Shown piece by piece: positions 9,292 through 17,176 of a stretch of DNA of 64,000 bases. The stretch lies in the NCBI GenBank assembly GCA_934148845.1, contig CAKPDH010000001.1, positions 248,001 to 312,000 of the forward strand. The letters are read 5' to 3'. The position numbers and the translations under genes were made by a program. The notes below the pieces were generated by a model, which had not been told where the DNA came from, did not search any database, and saw only the letters and a list, made by a program, of their open reading frames with translations. Within the stretch, counting starts at the first letter, position 1, and every line of letters begins with the position of its first letter. This stretch comes from an uncultured Bacilli bacterium (lineage in GTDB: Bacteria > Bacillota_I > Bacilli_A > RF39 > UBA660).

Positions 9292-9834
9292 TTAAAAGCT
9301 CATTAATTCACTTTCTTTTACTTTTAATTTTTCATCTACTATTTTATTATATTTATTAATTAATTCTTGCACTTCTTCAATACCTTGCTTTTCTAAATCC
9401 TCTGGTATTTCTAATTTCTTTATACTGTTATTTGAATCTTGCCTTATATTTCTCAAAGCTATTTTACAATCTTCAGCATACTCTTTAGCCTGTTTTACAT
9501 AACCTTTTCTAGTTTCCTCCGTAAGAGCTGGTATATTTAATATTATCATTTCTCCATTATTATTTGGAGTTATTCCTATATTTGATTCATAAATTGCTTT
9601 TTCTATTGCACCTATACTACTTCTATCAAAAGGTTTAATACATAATTGTCTTGCTTCTGGTATTGATATTGTAGCAAGTTGTTTTAAGCTAGTGTCAGTT
9701 CCATAATAATTTACAAATATTCCATCTAACATAGCTGGATTAGCACGCCCAGCTCTAATATTTGTAAATCTCTTCTCCATATTTGTAATTGCATTTTTCA
9801 TACTTTCTTCAGTACTTATTAAAATATCGTCCAT
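9292..9834 (-). CDS. frr: Ribosome recycling factor
   Basis: Releases mRNA and tRNA from the post-termination ribosome together with EF-G. It is 180 residues, the usual length. MEKRFTNIRAGRANPAMLDGI at the N-terminus carries the conserved RAGRA motif, followed by YYGTDTSLKQLATISIPEARQL and IGITPNNNGEMIILNIPALTEE, then the helical tail. It is the second gene after proS (15-nt gap), not in the more common tsf-pyrH context. Confidence 0.96.
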   Translation of the reverse strand: MDDILISTEESMKNAITNMEKRFTNIRAGRANPAMLDGIFVNYYGTDTSLKQLATISIPEARQLCIKPFDRSSIGAIEKAIYESNIGITPNNNGEMIILNIPALTEETRKGYVKQAKEYAEDCKIALRNIRQDSNNSIKKLEIPEDLEKQGIEEVQELINKYNKIVDEKLKVKESELMSF

Positions 9835-9849
9835 AATATCTCCTTCTTA

Positions 9850-11271
9850 TTAATATTGTATTCCCCATACAACCAATTTATCTGCATCTAAACCACATAC
9901 AACACATTTATCATCTATTTTTTCTGAATCTATTATACATCTTGATTTAGTGCCTTTAATTTCTTTCATTTTAAGTTCGCATTCTTCTCTACCACACCAC
10001 ATAGCTTTAACAAATCCAGGATGATTATTCATAATATCTTCTACTTCTTTCATATTATGTGCCTCATAAGTTTTAGAATTTCTTCTTTCTAAAGCTCTAT
10101 TATACATATCTTTTTGTATGCTTTCCATAAGATTATTTACATATGATACTATATCTATATCCTTATCTACTTTAAATTTTTCTTTAGTATCTCTACGTAC
10201 AATAGTAATAACTCCACTATCAAGATCACGTTTTCCTATTTCAATTCTAACTGGTATTCCTAAAACTTCTGCTTCAGCAAATTTAAATCCAGGTGACTTT
10301 TCCGTATCATCAACATAGCAACTAATATCATTATCAAGTAATTTATTATATATATCAAGGGATAAAAGTTTAACTTCACTATCATTTCCTACTTCTATTA
10401 TAGCTACTTTATTAGGCGCTATTTTTGGTGGAAGTACAAGCCCAGAATCATCACTGTGAACCATAATAAGTGCGCCAATCATTCTTGTTGTAGTTCCCCA
10501 AGAAGTTTGATATGCATATTCAAGTTCATTATTTTTATTTAAAAACTTAATATCATATGCTTTACTAAATTTTTGACCAAAATAATGACTAGTACCAGAT
10601 TGTAAGGACACACCATTATACATTAATGCCTCAACAGTAAGTGTATATTCTGCGCCTGCAAATTTTTCTCTTTCAGTTTTTCTTCCTGTTATTACTGGTA
10701 TAGCAAGATAGTCTTCAAAAAATGTTTTATATGTATTAAGCATATTTTTTGTTTCACATTCAGCTTCCTCTTTAGATGAATGTACTGTATGACCTTCTTG
10801 CCATAAAAATTCACGACTTCTTAGAAATGGTCTTGTCTCCTTCTCCCATCTCATTACATTGCACCACTGATTATATTTAAGTGGAAGATCTCTATATGAT
10901 TTAACAACTGAAGCATAATAATCACTAAAAAGTGTTTCACTTGTAGGTCTTATGCATAATCTTTCATCAAGAGTTTTACAACCACCAACAGTAACCCAAG
11001 CAACTTCAGGAGCAAAACCATTAATAAGCTCTCCTTCTTTTTTCATTAAGTTCTCTGGTATTAAAACTGGCATATATACATTTTTATGTCCAGTACGTTT
11101 AAACATTTTATCTAGAGTACTTTGCATCATTTCCCATATAGCATATCCATTAGGTTCAAATATTGTGCATCCTTTCACGCTAGAATAGCTAGCTAAATGT
11201 GCAGCAGTTACAACATCAGTATACCATTTAGCAAAATCTTTATCTCTACTAGTTATTGCTTTATTAGCCAT
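9850..11271 (-). CDS. proS: Proline--tRNA ligase, archaeal/eukaryotic-like (ProS type 3)
   Basis: Charges tRNA-Pro. At 473 residues without the INS editing insertion it belongs to the short eukaryote/archaeon-like class common in Mollicutes and some Firmicutes. Class II motifs are visible: PVLIPENLMKKEGE, RPTSETLFSDYYA, RWEKETRPFLRSREFLWQEGHT (motif 2), and AYQTSWGTTTRMIG (motif 3). An anticodon-binding domain and a zinc-binding-like C-terminal segment with WCGREECE and CVVCGL follow, ending in the typical aromatic terminus (WGIQY). Without INS, mischarged Ala-tRNA-Pro editing would need a separate protein. Confidence 0.95.
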   Translation of the reverse strand: MANKAITSRDKDFAKWYTDVVTAAHLASYSSVKGCTIFEPNGYAIWEMMQSTLDKMFKRTGHKNVYMPVLIPENLMKKEGELINGFAPEVAWVTVGGCKTLDERLCIRPTSETLFSDYYASVVKSYRDLPLKYNQWCNVMRWEKETRPFLRSREFLWQEGHTVHSSKEEAECETKNMLNTYKTFFEDYLAIPVITGRKTEREKFAGAEYTLTVEALMYNGVSLQSGTSHYFGQKFSKAYDIKFLNKNNELEYAYQTSWGTTTRMIGALIMVHSDDSGLVLPPKIAPNKVAIIEVGNDSEVKLLSLDIYNKLLDNDISCYVDDTEKSPGFKFAEAEVLGIPVRIEIGKRDLDSGVITIVRRDTKEKFKVDKDIDIVSYVNNLMESIQKDMYNRALERRNSKTYEAHNMKEVEDIMNNHPGFVKAMWCGREECELKMKEIKGTKSRCIIDSEKIDDKCVVCGLDADKLVVWGIQY

Positions 11272-11328
11272 ATTATCACTCCTTTTACAATTATATCAAA
11301 AAATTAATTAAAAAGATATTATTTCTAA

Positions 11329-11576
11329 TTACTTACTTAATTTTTTTATTTTTTTATTACCGTTTTCTACTAAATTAAATATATTAGAAGTTTTAATTTT
11401 TAAAAGAGATATTAATATTAAAGTATTAATTATATCACAAGATAAAGGTGAACCAAGATTTATTCTATTCAATAAAGACTCATTTAATGATTTTTTAATA
11501 CTATTATTTAAAGCTATATAATCTATTTTAGAATCATAAACTAATCTATATTTATTTTATTAAGTGCTTCAATCAT
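11329..11576 (-). pseudogene. Small gene downstream of uvrC with a frameshift (about 82 residues if repaired)
   Basis: An ATG at 11576 follows uvrC by 7 nt and gives MIEALNKINID then a stop. The overlapping frame continues without a stop as KYRLVYDSKIDYIALNN and on to IKKLSK, stop at 11329. One extra A in the AAAA run near codon 7 would join the two halves into one 82-residue protein. No family is recognised; it is Lys/Asn/Ile-rich with a short hydrophobic stretch. It is either a real decayed gene or an indel error in the sequence. Confidence 0.45.
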
Positions 11577-11583
11577 AATTACC

Positions 11584-13365
11584 TCAATCTTTATTAGATT
11601 CTTCTAAAAATTTTTTTAAATTAATAGCCACATTTAATGGTACTATTAAAGAAAGATCCTCTACACTTGCTTGACTTATTTTATTTATAGTTTTATATTT
11701 TTTAAGCAAATCATTTTTTCTTTTTTCACCTATTCCATCTATACTATCAAGTATACTAGAAAGAGCTCCTTTACTTCTTATTTGTTTATGATAATTTATA
11801 GTAAATTCATGTACTTCATCCTGCATGCGTTCAAGTAAATAAAATAAATTACTCTTTTTATCTATTTCTATTTCTCTTATAGGATCAAAACCTAAAAGAG
11901 CACTTGTTGTATGTTTACTATCTTTTTTAAGCCCTATTACAGGTATATTTAAATTTAAATCTTTTAATACACTACGAGCTACATTTATTTGTCCAATCCC
12001 ACCATCTACTATAATTAAATCAGGTCGCTCTAAATTATCTTTTAATACTCTAAAATATCTTCTATATATAACTTCTCTCATAGTATTATAATCATCATTA
12101 GTATCATTACTAATTTTAAATTTTCTATAATTATTTTTACTTGGCTTTCCATCTATATATACAACCATTCCAGATACATTATAAGTACCAAAAAGATGAG
12201 CATTATCAAATATTTCTATTCGTGATAATTTAGATAAATTTAAACACTTCATAAGTTCTTCTTGTGCTTTTACTGTTTTATCTAAATCTTTTTTTATTAA
12301 TTCAAACTTCTCAGATAAGCTTATTTCTGCATTCTTACAAGCCATATCAACTAACTTTAATTTTTCACCCTTTATAGGTTTTTTAACATTCAAATTTAAA
12401 TAATCAGTCAAAATATTATTATCAACAATATCAGGCACTAATATTTCCGATGGTTTATTTAAATTAGTATAAAAACGCGCTATAAACCTAGTTAATTCTT
12501 CACATACATCATCAACTATATCAAATATTTTACTTTCTCTACCAACTATTTTTGATCCCCTAATAAAAAAAACCTGTACACTTAAATAACCTTTATCAAA
12601 ATAATATCCAAATACATCCCTATCAACATTATCTTTAAGTTCAACTTCTTGGTTAGTTAAAGTTATATTTATATAATCAATTAAATCTTTATATTCCTTA
12701 GCATGTTCAAAATTTAATAAACTACTTTCCTTATACATTTTTTCTTCAAGTCTTTTAGTTACAATAGTATGATCGCCATTCAAGAACTTCTTTATCTCAT
12801 CTACTATGTTATTAACCAAAGCATTATCAACTTTATGAGTACAATATCCTAAACATTCATTTATATGATAATATAAGCAAGGCTTACTTGGATATGTATT
12901 ACATTTTCTAAGAGGATATATTCTATTTAACAAATTAACTGTATTACGTGCAGCCGTAACATTAGGATAAGGTCCATATAAATGCTTAGCTTTCTTTTTT
13001 CTATTAATATTTCTAATTATTTTTAATGTAGGAGCAGATCCTGTTATAAGTTCTATATAAGGATAGCTCTTATCATCTCTAAGCAATATATTATATTTAG
13101 GATCATATTTTTTTATTAAATTAATTTCAAGTATTAAAGATTCAACCTCGCTATTAACAACAATATACTCAAAATCATCTATTTCACTTACTAATTTTTT
13201 TGTCTTACCATAATGAGTACCTCTAAAATAAGAATTTACTCTATTTTTTAACTTTTTAGCTTTACCAACATATATAATTACTCCATCTTTATTCTTCATA
13301 AGATAACATCCTGGAAGACTTGGGAGATTAAGTAATTTATCTTTTAATTTAGCATGTGAATCCAT
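11584..13365 (-). CDS. uvrC: UvrABC excinuclease subunit C
   Basis: Makes both incisions in nucleotide excision repair. Usual length (593 residues). The N-terminal GIY-YIG nuclease shows LPGCYLMKNKDGVIIYVGKAK with KKLKNRVNSYF. Then come a cysteine-containing segment (CNTYPSKPCLYYHINECLGYC), a UVR helix around residue 215, and the RNase H-like 3'-incision domain with EIFDNAHLFGTYNVSGMVV and IVDGGIGQI. A helix-hairpin-helix ends the protein (ILDSIDGIGEKRKNDLLKK). It is monocistronic or coupled to the small broken gene downstream. Confidence 0.96.
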   Translation of the reverse strand: MDSHAKLKDKLLNLPSLPGCYLMKNKDGVIIYVGKAKKLKNRVNSYFRGTHYGKTKKLVSEIDDFEYIVVNSEVESLILEINLIKKYDPKYNILLRDDKSYPYIELITGSAPTLKIIRNINRKKKAKHLYGPYPNVTAARNTVNLLNRIYPLRKCNTYPSKPCLYYHINECLGYCTHKVDNALVNNIVDEIKKFLNGDHTIVTKRLEEKMYKESSLLNFEHAKEYKDLIDYINITLTNQEVELKDNVDRDVFGYYFDKGYLSVQVFFIRGSKIVGRESKIFDIVDDVCEELTRFIARFYTNLNKPSEILVPDIVDNNILTDYLNLNVKKPIKGEKLKLVDMACKNAEISLSEKFELIKKDLDKTVKAQEELMKCLNLSKLSRIEIFDNAHLFGTYNVSGMVVYIDGKPSKNNYRKFKISNDTNDDYNTMREVIYRRYFRVLKDNLERPDLIIVDGGIGQINVARSVLKDLNLNIPVIGLKKDSKHTTSALLGFDPIREIEIDKKSNLFYLLERMQDEVHEFTINYHKQIRSKGALSSILDSIDGIGEKRKNDLLKKYKTINKISQASVEDLSLIVPLNVAINLKKFLEESNKD

Positions 13366-13388
13366 AAAACCACCAAAAATATTATATC

Positions 13389-13420
13389 AAAAAAAAATAA
13401 GGATTTAAATCCCTATTTTA
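13389..13420 (-). terminator. Terminator of the dockerin-cohesin operon
   Basis: Minus strand AAAATAGGGATTTAAATCC then TTATTTTTTTTT: a 9-10 bp stem with a T-run directly after the cohesin gene stop at 13418. Confidence 0.75.
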
Positions 13421-14272
13421 GTTTTCGTTATTCTTTCTTACTTTACATACTAAATAGATACTTTCGCCTACTAAGCATACTAGTAATACTAAACTTAAAA
13501 TCATCCAAGCATTAGAATTATTTTCTTTTACAATTTCTTTAGGTTGATCTTCAGTTTTACATTCTTTTTTTACAGCTATCTTAAATTTAACATCTTCAAG
13601 TCTTTTTTTAAAATCTGTCTTTTCATCACAACTTGGAAGACTTTCTACTGCTTTAAGTGCTGCTTCATAATCATCATCTTGTAATGATTTTTCACTAGCT
13701 TCTACTAAAATTCTAGCTTTCTTTATTGCTTCTTGCTTTGCAGCTTCTGCTTCTGCCTCTTTTTTAGCTTTTTCCTCTGCCTCTTTTTTAGCTTTTTCTT
13801 CTGCTGCTTTTTTTGCCTCTTCTTGAGCTTTCTTTTCTGCTTCAGTCATAGCTGGGTTAACTTTAATATCAATTGCTGCTGCAAGACCTGCATATGTATT
13901 ATCGCCATCACTTGCTTCTACATTAACATTAATTCTACCAGTACCTACACTAGTACCTTTTACTGTTATTGCAAATACACTAGTACCACTACTTACACCG
14001 CTTTGTGAATATAGAGCATATCTATTTCCACTTTGGCTCATTTTAACAAAACCGCTTTGTTCTTTAGCACTTACTAAAGCTATAGAACCTGATGTACTAA
14101 AAGTTATATCAGCACCTCTAACTTTACTTATACCATTAACTTTTACGTAAATAGTTGTTTGCTTATTTATCTTAATTGTATTTGTACCTGCTAAACTTAC
14201 TGATGCTGCTTTAACACTTGGTACAACTATTAAACATAATAATAAAGCAACTAAATATTTTAACTTCTTCAT
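13418..14272 (-). CDS. Membrane-anchored cohesin-domain protein
   Basis: 284 residues. A signal peptide (about 1-22, ending VKA) leads into a single cohesin-like beta-sandwich (about 23-140: ASVSLAGTNTIKINKQ, YVKVNGISKVRGADITFS, SVFAITVKGTSVGTGRINV). An Ala/Lys/Glu-rich coiled region (about 141-190) follows, then a helical segment (about 190-240), one transmembrane helix (about 253-275) and a short positive tail. This is a surface-displayed receptor on a stalk. The gene immediately upstream (8-nt gap) encodes a dockerin protein, the natural ligand class of cohesins, so binding between the two is a strong inference. Confidence 0.8.
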   Translation of the reverse strand: MKKLKYLVALLLCLIVVPSVKAASVSLAGTNTIKINKQTTIYVKVNGISKVRGADITFSTSGSIALVSAKEQSGFVKMSQSGNRYALYSQSGVSSGTSVFAITVKGTSVGTGRINVNVEASDGDNTYAGLAAAIDIKVNPAMTEAEKKAQEEAKKAAEEKAKKEAEEKAKKEAEAEAAKQEAIKKARILVEASEKSLQDDDYEAALKAVESLPSCDEKTDFKKRLEDVKFKIAVKKECKTEDQPKEIVKENNSNAWMILSLVLLVCLVGESIYLVCKVRKNNEN

Positions 14273-14280
14273 AATTCCTC

Positions 14281-15723
14281 CTATTTAAATATTTTATCAC
14301 ATATTTTAACAATATCTGTTATATTAACTTTACCGTCACTATTCATATCGGCAGCCATAAATTGCCAATCATCAAGCTGAATCTTTTTAAACATTTGATC
14401 ACAAGCTTTAACAACGTCTGTTATATCGATAACTCCATTAGAGCTAACATCACCTTTTACAATTACTTTATAATGTGCATATTTGCTATTGTTTCTCATA
14501 ACAAAGATATAAGTACCTGTTGCAAGTCTATTATTGTGTTTATCCTCTGCAACAATAGTTCCATAATCAGATCTTAATCTATTAACAAAATTTTTAAGAT
14601 TTAAGTCTTTACCATCATAATATATAAATTCAAAAAGATGATCAATTTTTATGAAAGAACTATCTGATTCATTCTTTAGCTCAATTGGATAACCGCCATA
14701 TAAATGTGCCTCAGTATATTTATATGCTTCTTCTAATCTATCAATTATTTCTTTTTCATATGGATAAAAATATTTTGAAATCATTGGAGAATTAATTTTA
14801 ATTTTTGAATTAATTGTAGCAAATCTTGCATTTACTTTATCTTCAACTTCTTTTATATAATCCATTATTTCATATAACTTATTATTTGCCTCAATCTTAG
14901 TTTCTGGTTCAAAAGGTAAAACCGCGCTGTCAATAATGTCAATACGATTATCAAGCATGCCTTGTAGTTTTTCCTCTATTTTATTATAAACTTTATAATA
15001 ATCTTCCTTTATTTTTTTATAATAATCAGAAAAAATTTCTTTAAAATAATCATCATAATCTTCTAAATGATATAAATTATATAAATTTTGCCATTTATTT
15101 ATTTTTTCTTCATACTTTGAATATATATCATTTACTCTATCAAATTCATCTAAAGCCAAGTCAAATAGCCTTCTTGCATCAGCTACACTATTTAATGAAT
15201 TAACTTTACTCTTAACACTATCATAATACATATCATAATAGATCTTAACTAAATTTTTAACTGGAGATTTTAATTCTTTTATCTCAGATCTTAATTCAAT
15301 AAATAAATCAAGACTTCCAGTAACCCCGCCTGATACATGACTATTTAAATAGTCCTCAATTATACTTAAGGTTTCTTTTAAATAATCTAAATTAGAAACT
15401 AATCTAGGCTTAATACTTAAAAGACTATCACTAGCTTCAGTATAACCATTACGTTTTAACTCATCTATTACTAAATCAATAGATTTACTATAGTCTAAAC
15501 TATCGAACTTGTGAATAAATGCTTTACTGTATATACCCTTAACACTAGAAGCATAACTATTCGACCAATCAGTTAAATCGCTTACTATAGTTTGTGCAAC
15601 AGCACCAGCACTATTTACTCTACTAATTACTTCTAATTGCGTATAACTTCTAGCACTTGTTTTACTTATAAAACATACAAACAAAAAAGCAGTAACTAGG
15701 AGTAAATTTTTAAACTTCTTCAT
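14281..15723 (-). CDS. Secreted helical protein with C-terminal type I dockerin
   Basis: 480 residues. The signal peptide is at about 1-25 (LLLVTAFLFVCFISKTSA). A long all-helical region with coiled-coil character (about 30-350) matches no family I recognise, and a small beta-like segment follows at about 350-425. The last 60 residues are a dockerin with two EF-hand-like repeats, GDVSSNGVIDITDVVKACD and ADMNSDGKVNITDIVKICD, showing the D-x-N/S-x-D/N-G calcium-loop pattern. No catalytic domain is evident. It is first in an operon with the cohesin protein and has a promoter at 15746-15774. Confidence 0.8.
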   Translation of the reverse strand: MKKFKNLLLVTAFLFVCFISKTSARSYTQLEVISRVNSAGAVAQTIVSDLTDWSNSYASSVKGIYSKAFIHKFDSLDYSKSIDLVIDELKRNGYTEASDSLLSIKPRLVSNLDYLKETLSIIEDYLNSHVSGGVTGSLDLFIELRSEIKELKSPVKNLVKIYYDMYYDSVKSKVNSLNSVADARRLFDLALDEFDRVNDIYSKYEEKINKWQNLYNLYHLEDYDDYFKEIFSDYYKKIKEDYYKVYNKIEEKLQGMLDNRIDIIDSAVLPFEPETKIEANNKLYEIMDYIKEVEDKVNARFATINSKIKINSPMISKYFYPYEKEIIDRLEEAYKYTEAHLYGGYPIELKNESDSSFIKIDHLFEFIYYDGKDLNLKNFVNRLRSDYGTIVAEDKHNNRLATGTYIFVMRNNSKYAHYKVIVKGDVSSNGVIDITDVVKACDQMFKKIQLDDWQFMAADMNSDGKVNITDIVKICDKIFK

Positions 15724-15745
15724 ATCATCACTCCTTTATGATACA

Positions 15746-15774
15746 ATTATATAACATTTTTTTTAAATAAACAA
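15746..15774 (-). promoter_or_regulatory. Promoter of the dockerin-cohesin operon
   Basis: Minus strand TTGTTT (15769-15774) and TATAAT (15746-15751) with a 17-bp spacer, followed by AAAGGAGTGATGAT before the ATG at 15723. Confidence 0.7.
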
Positions 15775-15811
15775 GCTCTAGAAAGAAAAAAAGTATTTTT
15801 TTACTCATAGT

Positions 15812-15940
15812 CTAATTTTTATAACTAGATTCTTCTTTATCCTCCATATTACTTATAATACTTGCAACCCTTATCGCACAAAACATAACAAAATAAATAA
15901 GTAAAACTAATATAAATAAAATAATTAATAATATCTTCAT
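15812..15940 (-). CDS. 42-residue single-pass membrane peptide
   Basis: An ATG at 15940 with GGTGATTTT upstream opens a 42-codon frame: an N-terminal hydrophobic helix (ILLIILFILVLLIYFVMFC, about 3-21), then a short acidic, hydrophilic tail ending EESSYKN. The sequence is plausible for a small membrane protein, perhaps a regulator. It lies between the sigma factor gene and the dockerin gene. No family is recognised. Confidence 0.5.
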   Translation of the reverse strand: MKILLIILFILVLLIYFVMFCAIRVASIISNMEDKEESSYKN

Positions 15941-15959
15941 AAAATCACCAATTTAAGTA

Positions 15960-15992
15960 TATAAAAAATATTTGTCACTATTTGACAAATAT
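15960..15992 (-). terminator. Terminator after the sigma factor gene
   Basis: Minus strand ATATTTGTCA and TGACAAATAT form a roughly 10-bp stem with a short loop, then a T-run. It begins immediately at the sigma gene stop. Confidence 0.75.
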
Positions 15993-16669
15993 TATAACTT
16001 AATATTTTTATTTTTTTCTATTAAGCCTTCACTTACTAATGCATCTTTTATATTTTTAAGTTCACTAATTATTATTTTAGACACATATTGCTTTGTAACA
16101 TTAAAAATACTTGCTATTTCAACTTGAGTATAAATCTTATCATAAAATCCAAAATACATCTTAACAAACTCACGTCTAGTAGGATTACATATACTATTTA
16201 CCAAAAGATTAATTTTACTTAATAACTCTTTATTTTCATAATGATTTGTAACATTAAAATCAGAACTAATATAATCAAGTAATATATTGTTACGACCTTT
16301 ATCATTTTCATAAATAACATCATCCAAACTTGCAAAATTATTTTTATAAACAGAAAGTGAATATATACGAAGTATATAGTTATCAATGCAAGTAACCGCA
16401 TAAAATGAAAATACTTTACTTTTACTAAGGTCAAAATGATCAATTGCATATAATAAACCTTGAATACCTAAAGATATTAATTCATTTTTATCATAGTTTA
16501 CTTTACTAAATCTTTTATTTACTCTTTGAAACACCAACCTTAAATTATGCATCAAAAGCTTTTCTCTATTTTCTTTTATACCTCTATTAAGAAGCAAATA
16601 TACTTCTTCTTCTTTAGATAATGGTTTAGGTAATACAAAGTCTTCTATAAACATATTTTCTTTTTCCAT
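15992..16669 (-). CDS. SigE/SigK-like sigma-70 family sigma factor
   Basis: About 225 residues from the ATG at 16669. This start is chosen over 16702 because TAGGAGTAGTT precedes it at ideal spacing. Region 2 reads LLMHNLRLVFQRVNKRFSK, ELISLGIQGLLYAIDHFD and FSFYAVTCIDNYIL. SLDDVIYENDKGRN follows, resembling the SLQDPI-DxxG segment of sporulation factors SigE and SigK. Region 4 has a helix-turn-helix (YTQVEIASIFNVTKQYVSKII). There is no region 1.1 and no pro-sequence. It probably directs RNA polymerase to a small regulon. Whether this organism sporulates cannot be said from this window. Confidence 0.8.
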   Translation of the reverse strand: MEKENMFIEDFVLPKPLSKEEEVYLLLNRGIKENREKLLMHNLRLVFQRVNKRFSKVNYDKNELISLGIQGLLYAIDHFDLSKSKVFSFYAVTCIDNYILRIYSLSVYKNNFASLDDVIYENDKGRNNILLDYISSDFNVTNHYENKELLSKINLLVNSICNPTRREFVKMYFGFYDKIYTQVEIASIFNVTKQYVSKIIISELKNIKDALVSEGLIEKNKNIKL

Positions 16670-16729
16670 AACTACTCCTAGATGATGTTTTATATAATAC
16701 ACTAAAAATAAAAAAAAATAAATATATAT

Positions 16730-17176
16730 TTAACTTTTTATATATTTATTATAAAATTTACTACACAAAAATATACCTATATAAATACCTATAGTATCTA
16801 TTAATACATCAATAACCATACCACTCCTACCAGGTACAAACAATTGATGTATCTCATCACTTATAGAATATAATATACATAAAAGTAACGCTATTAAAAA
16901 AGGATCTTTCAAATTAAATACCATAACTAAATTATATACTAAAATGCCAAGTATTAAATATTCACTTACATGGGCAAGCTTTCTTATAACTAATTCAATT
17001 TTGTCCAAAGTATTTTTATCAGTTATCCTTTTATTATTAATACTACCTACAACATTTACAACCTGTTTTACAATTCTGCCACTAGTTTTTTTAGATTTAT
17101 TACTAGGTGCGCTAGAAAAAGTAAATATTACTATCATCCATAATATCACCAGTATTACACTTATTAATTTCTTCAT
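16730..17176 (-). CDS. VanZ-like membrane protein
   Basis: 148 residues with four predicted membrane helices. The VanZ family pattern is clear: ILWMIVIFTFSS near the N-terminus, RKLAHVSEYLILGILVYNL in the middle, and SISDEIHQLFVPGRSGMVIDVLIDTIG before the last helix. VanZ was named from teicoplanin resistance, but most family members have no proven function. Its ATG overlaps the stop of the HEPN-motif gene (TAATG), so the two are translationally coupled. Confidence 0.8.
   Translation of the reverse strand: MKKLISVILVILWMIVIFTFSSAPSNKSKKTSGRIVKQVVNVVGSINNKRITDKNTLDKIELVIRKLAHVSEYLILGILVYNLVMVFNLKDPFLIALLLCILYSISDEIHQLFVPGRSGMVIDVLIDTIGIYIGIFLCSKFYNKYIKS

Noticed and set aside
13733..14008. 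Plus-strand Cys/Phe-rich frame
   Set aside because: Mirror of the Ala/Lys/Glu repeat region of the cohesin protein.
16219..16449. A second minus-strand frame inside the sigma factor gene
   Set aside because: Overlaps sigma region 2 in another frame and has a hydrophobic, non-protein-like composition.
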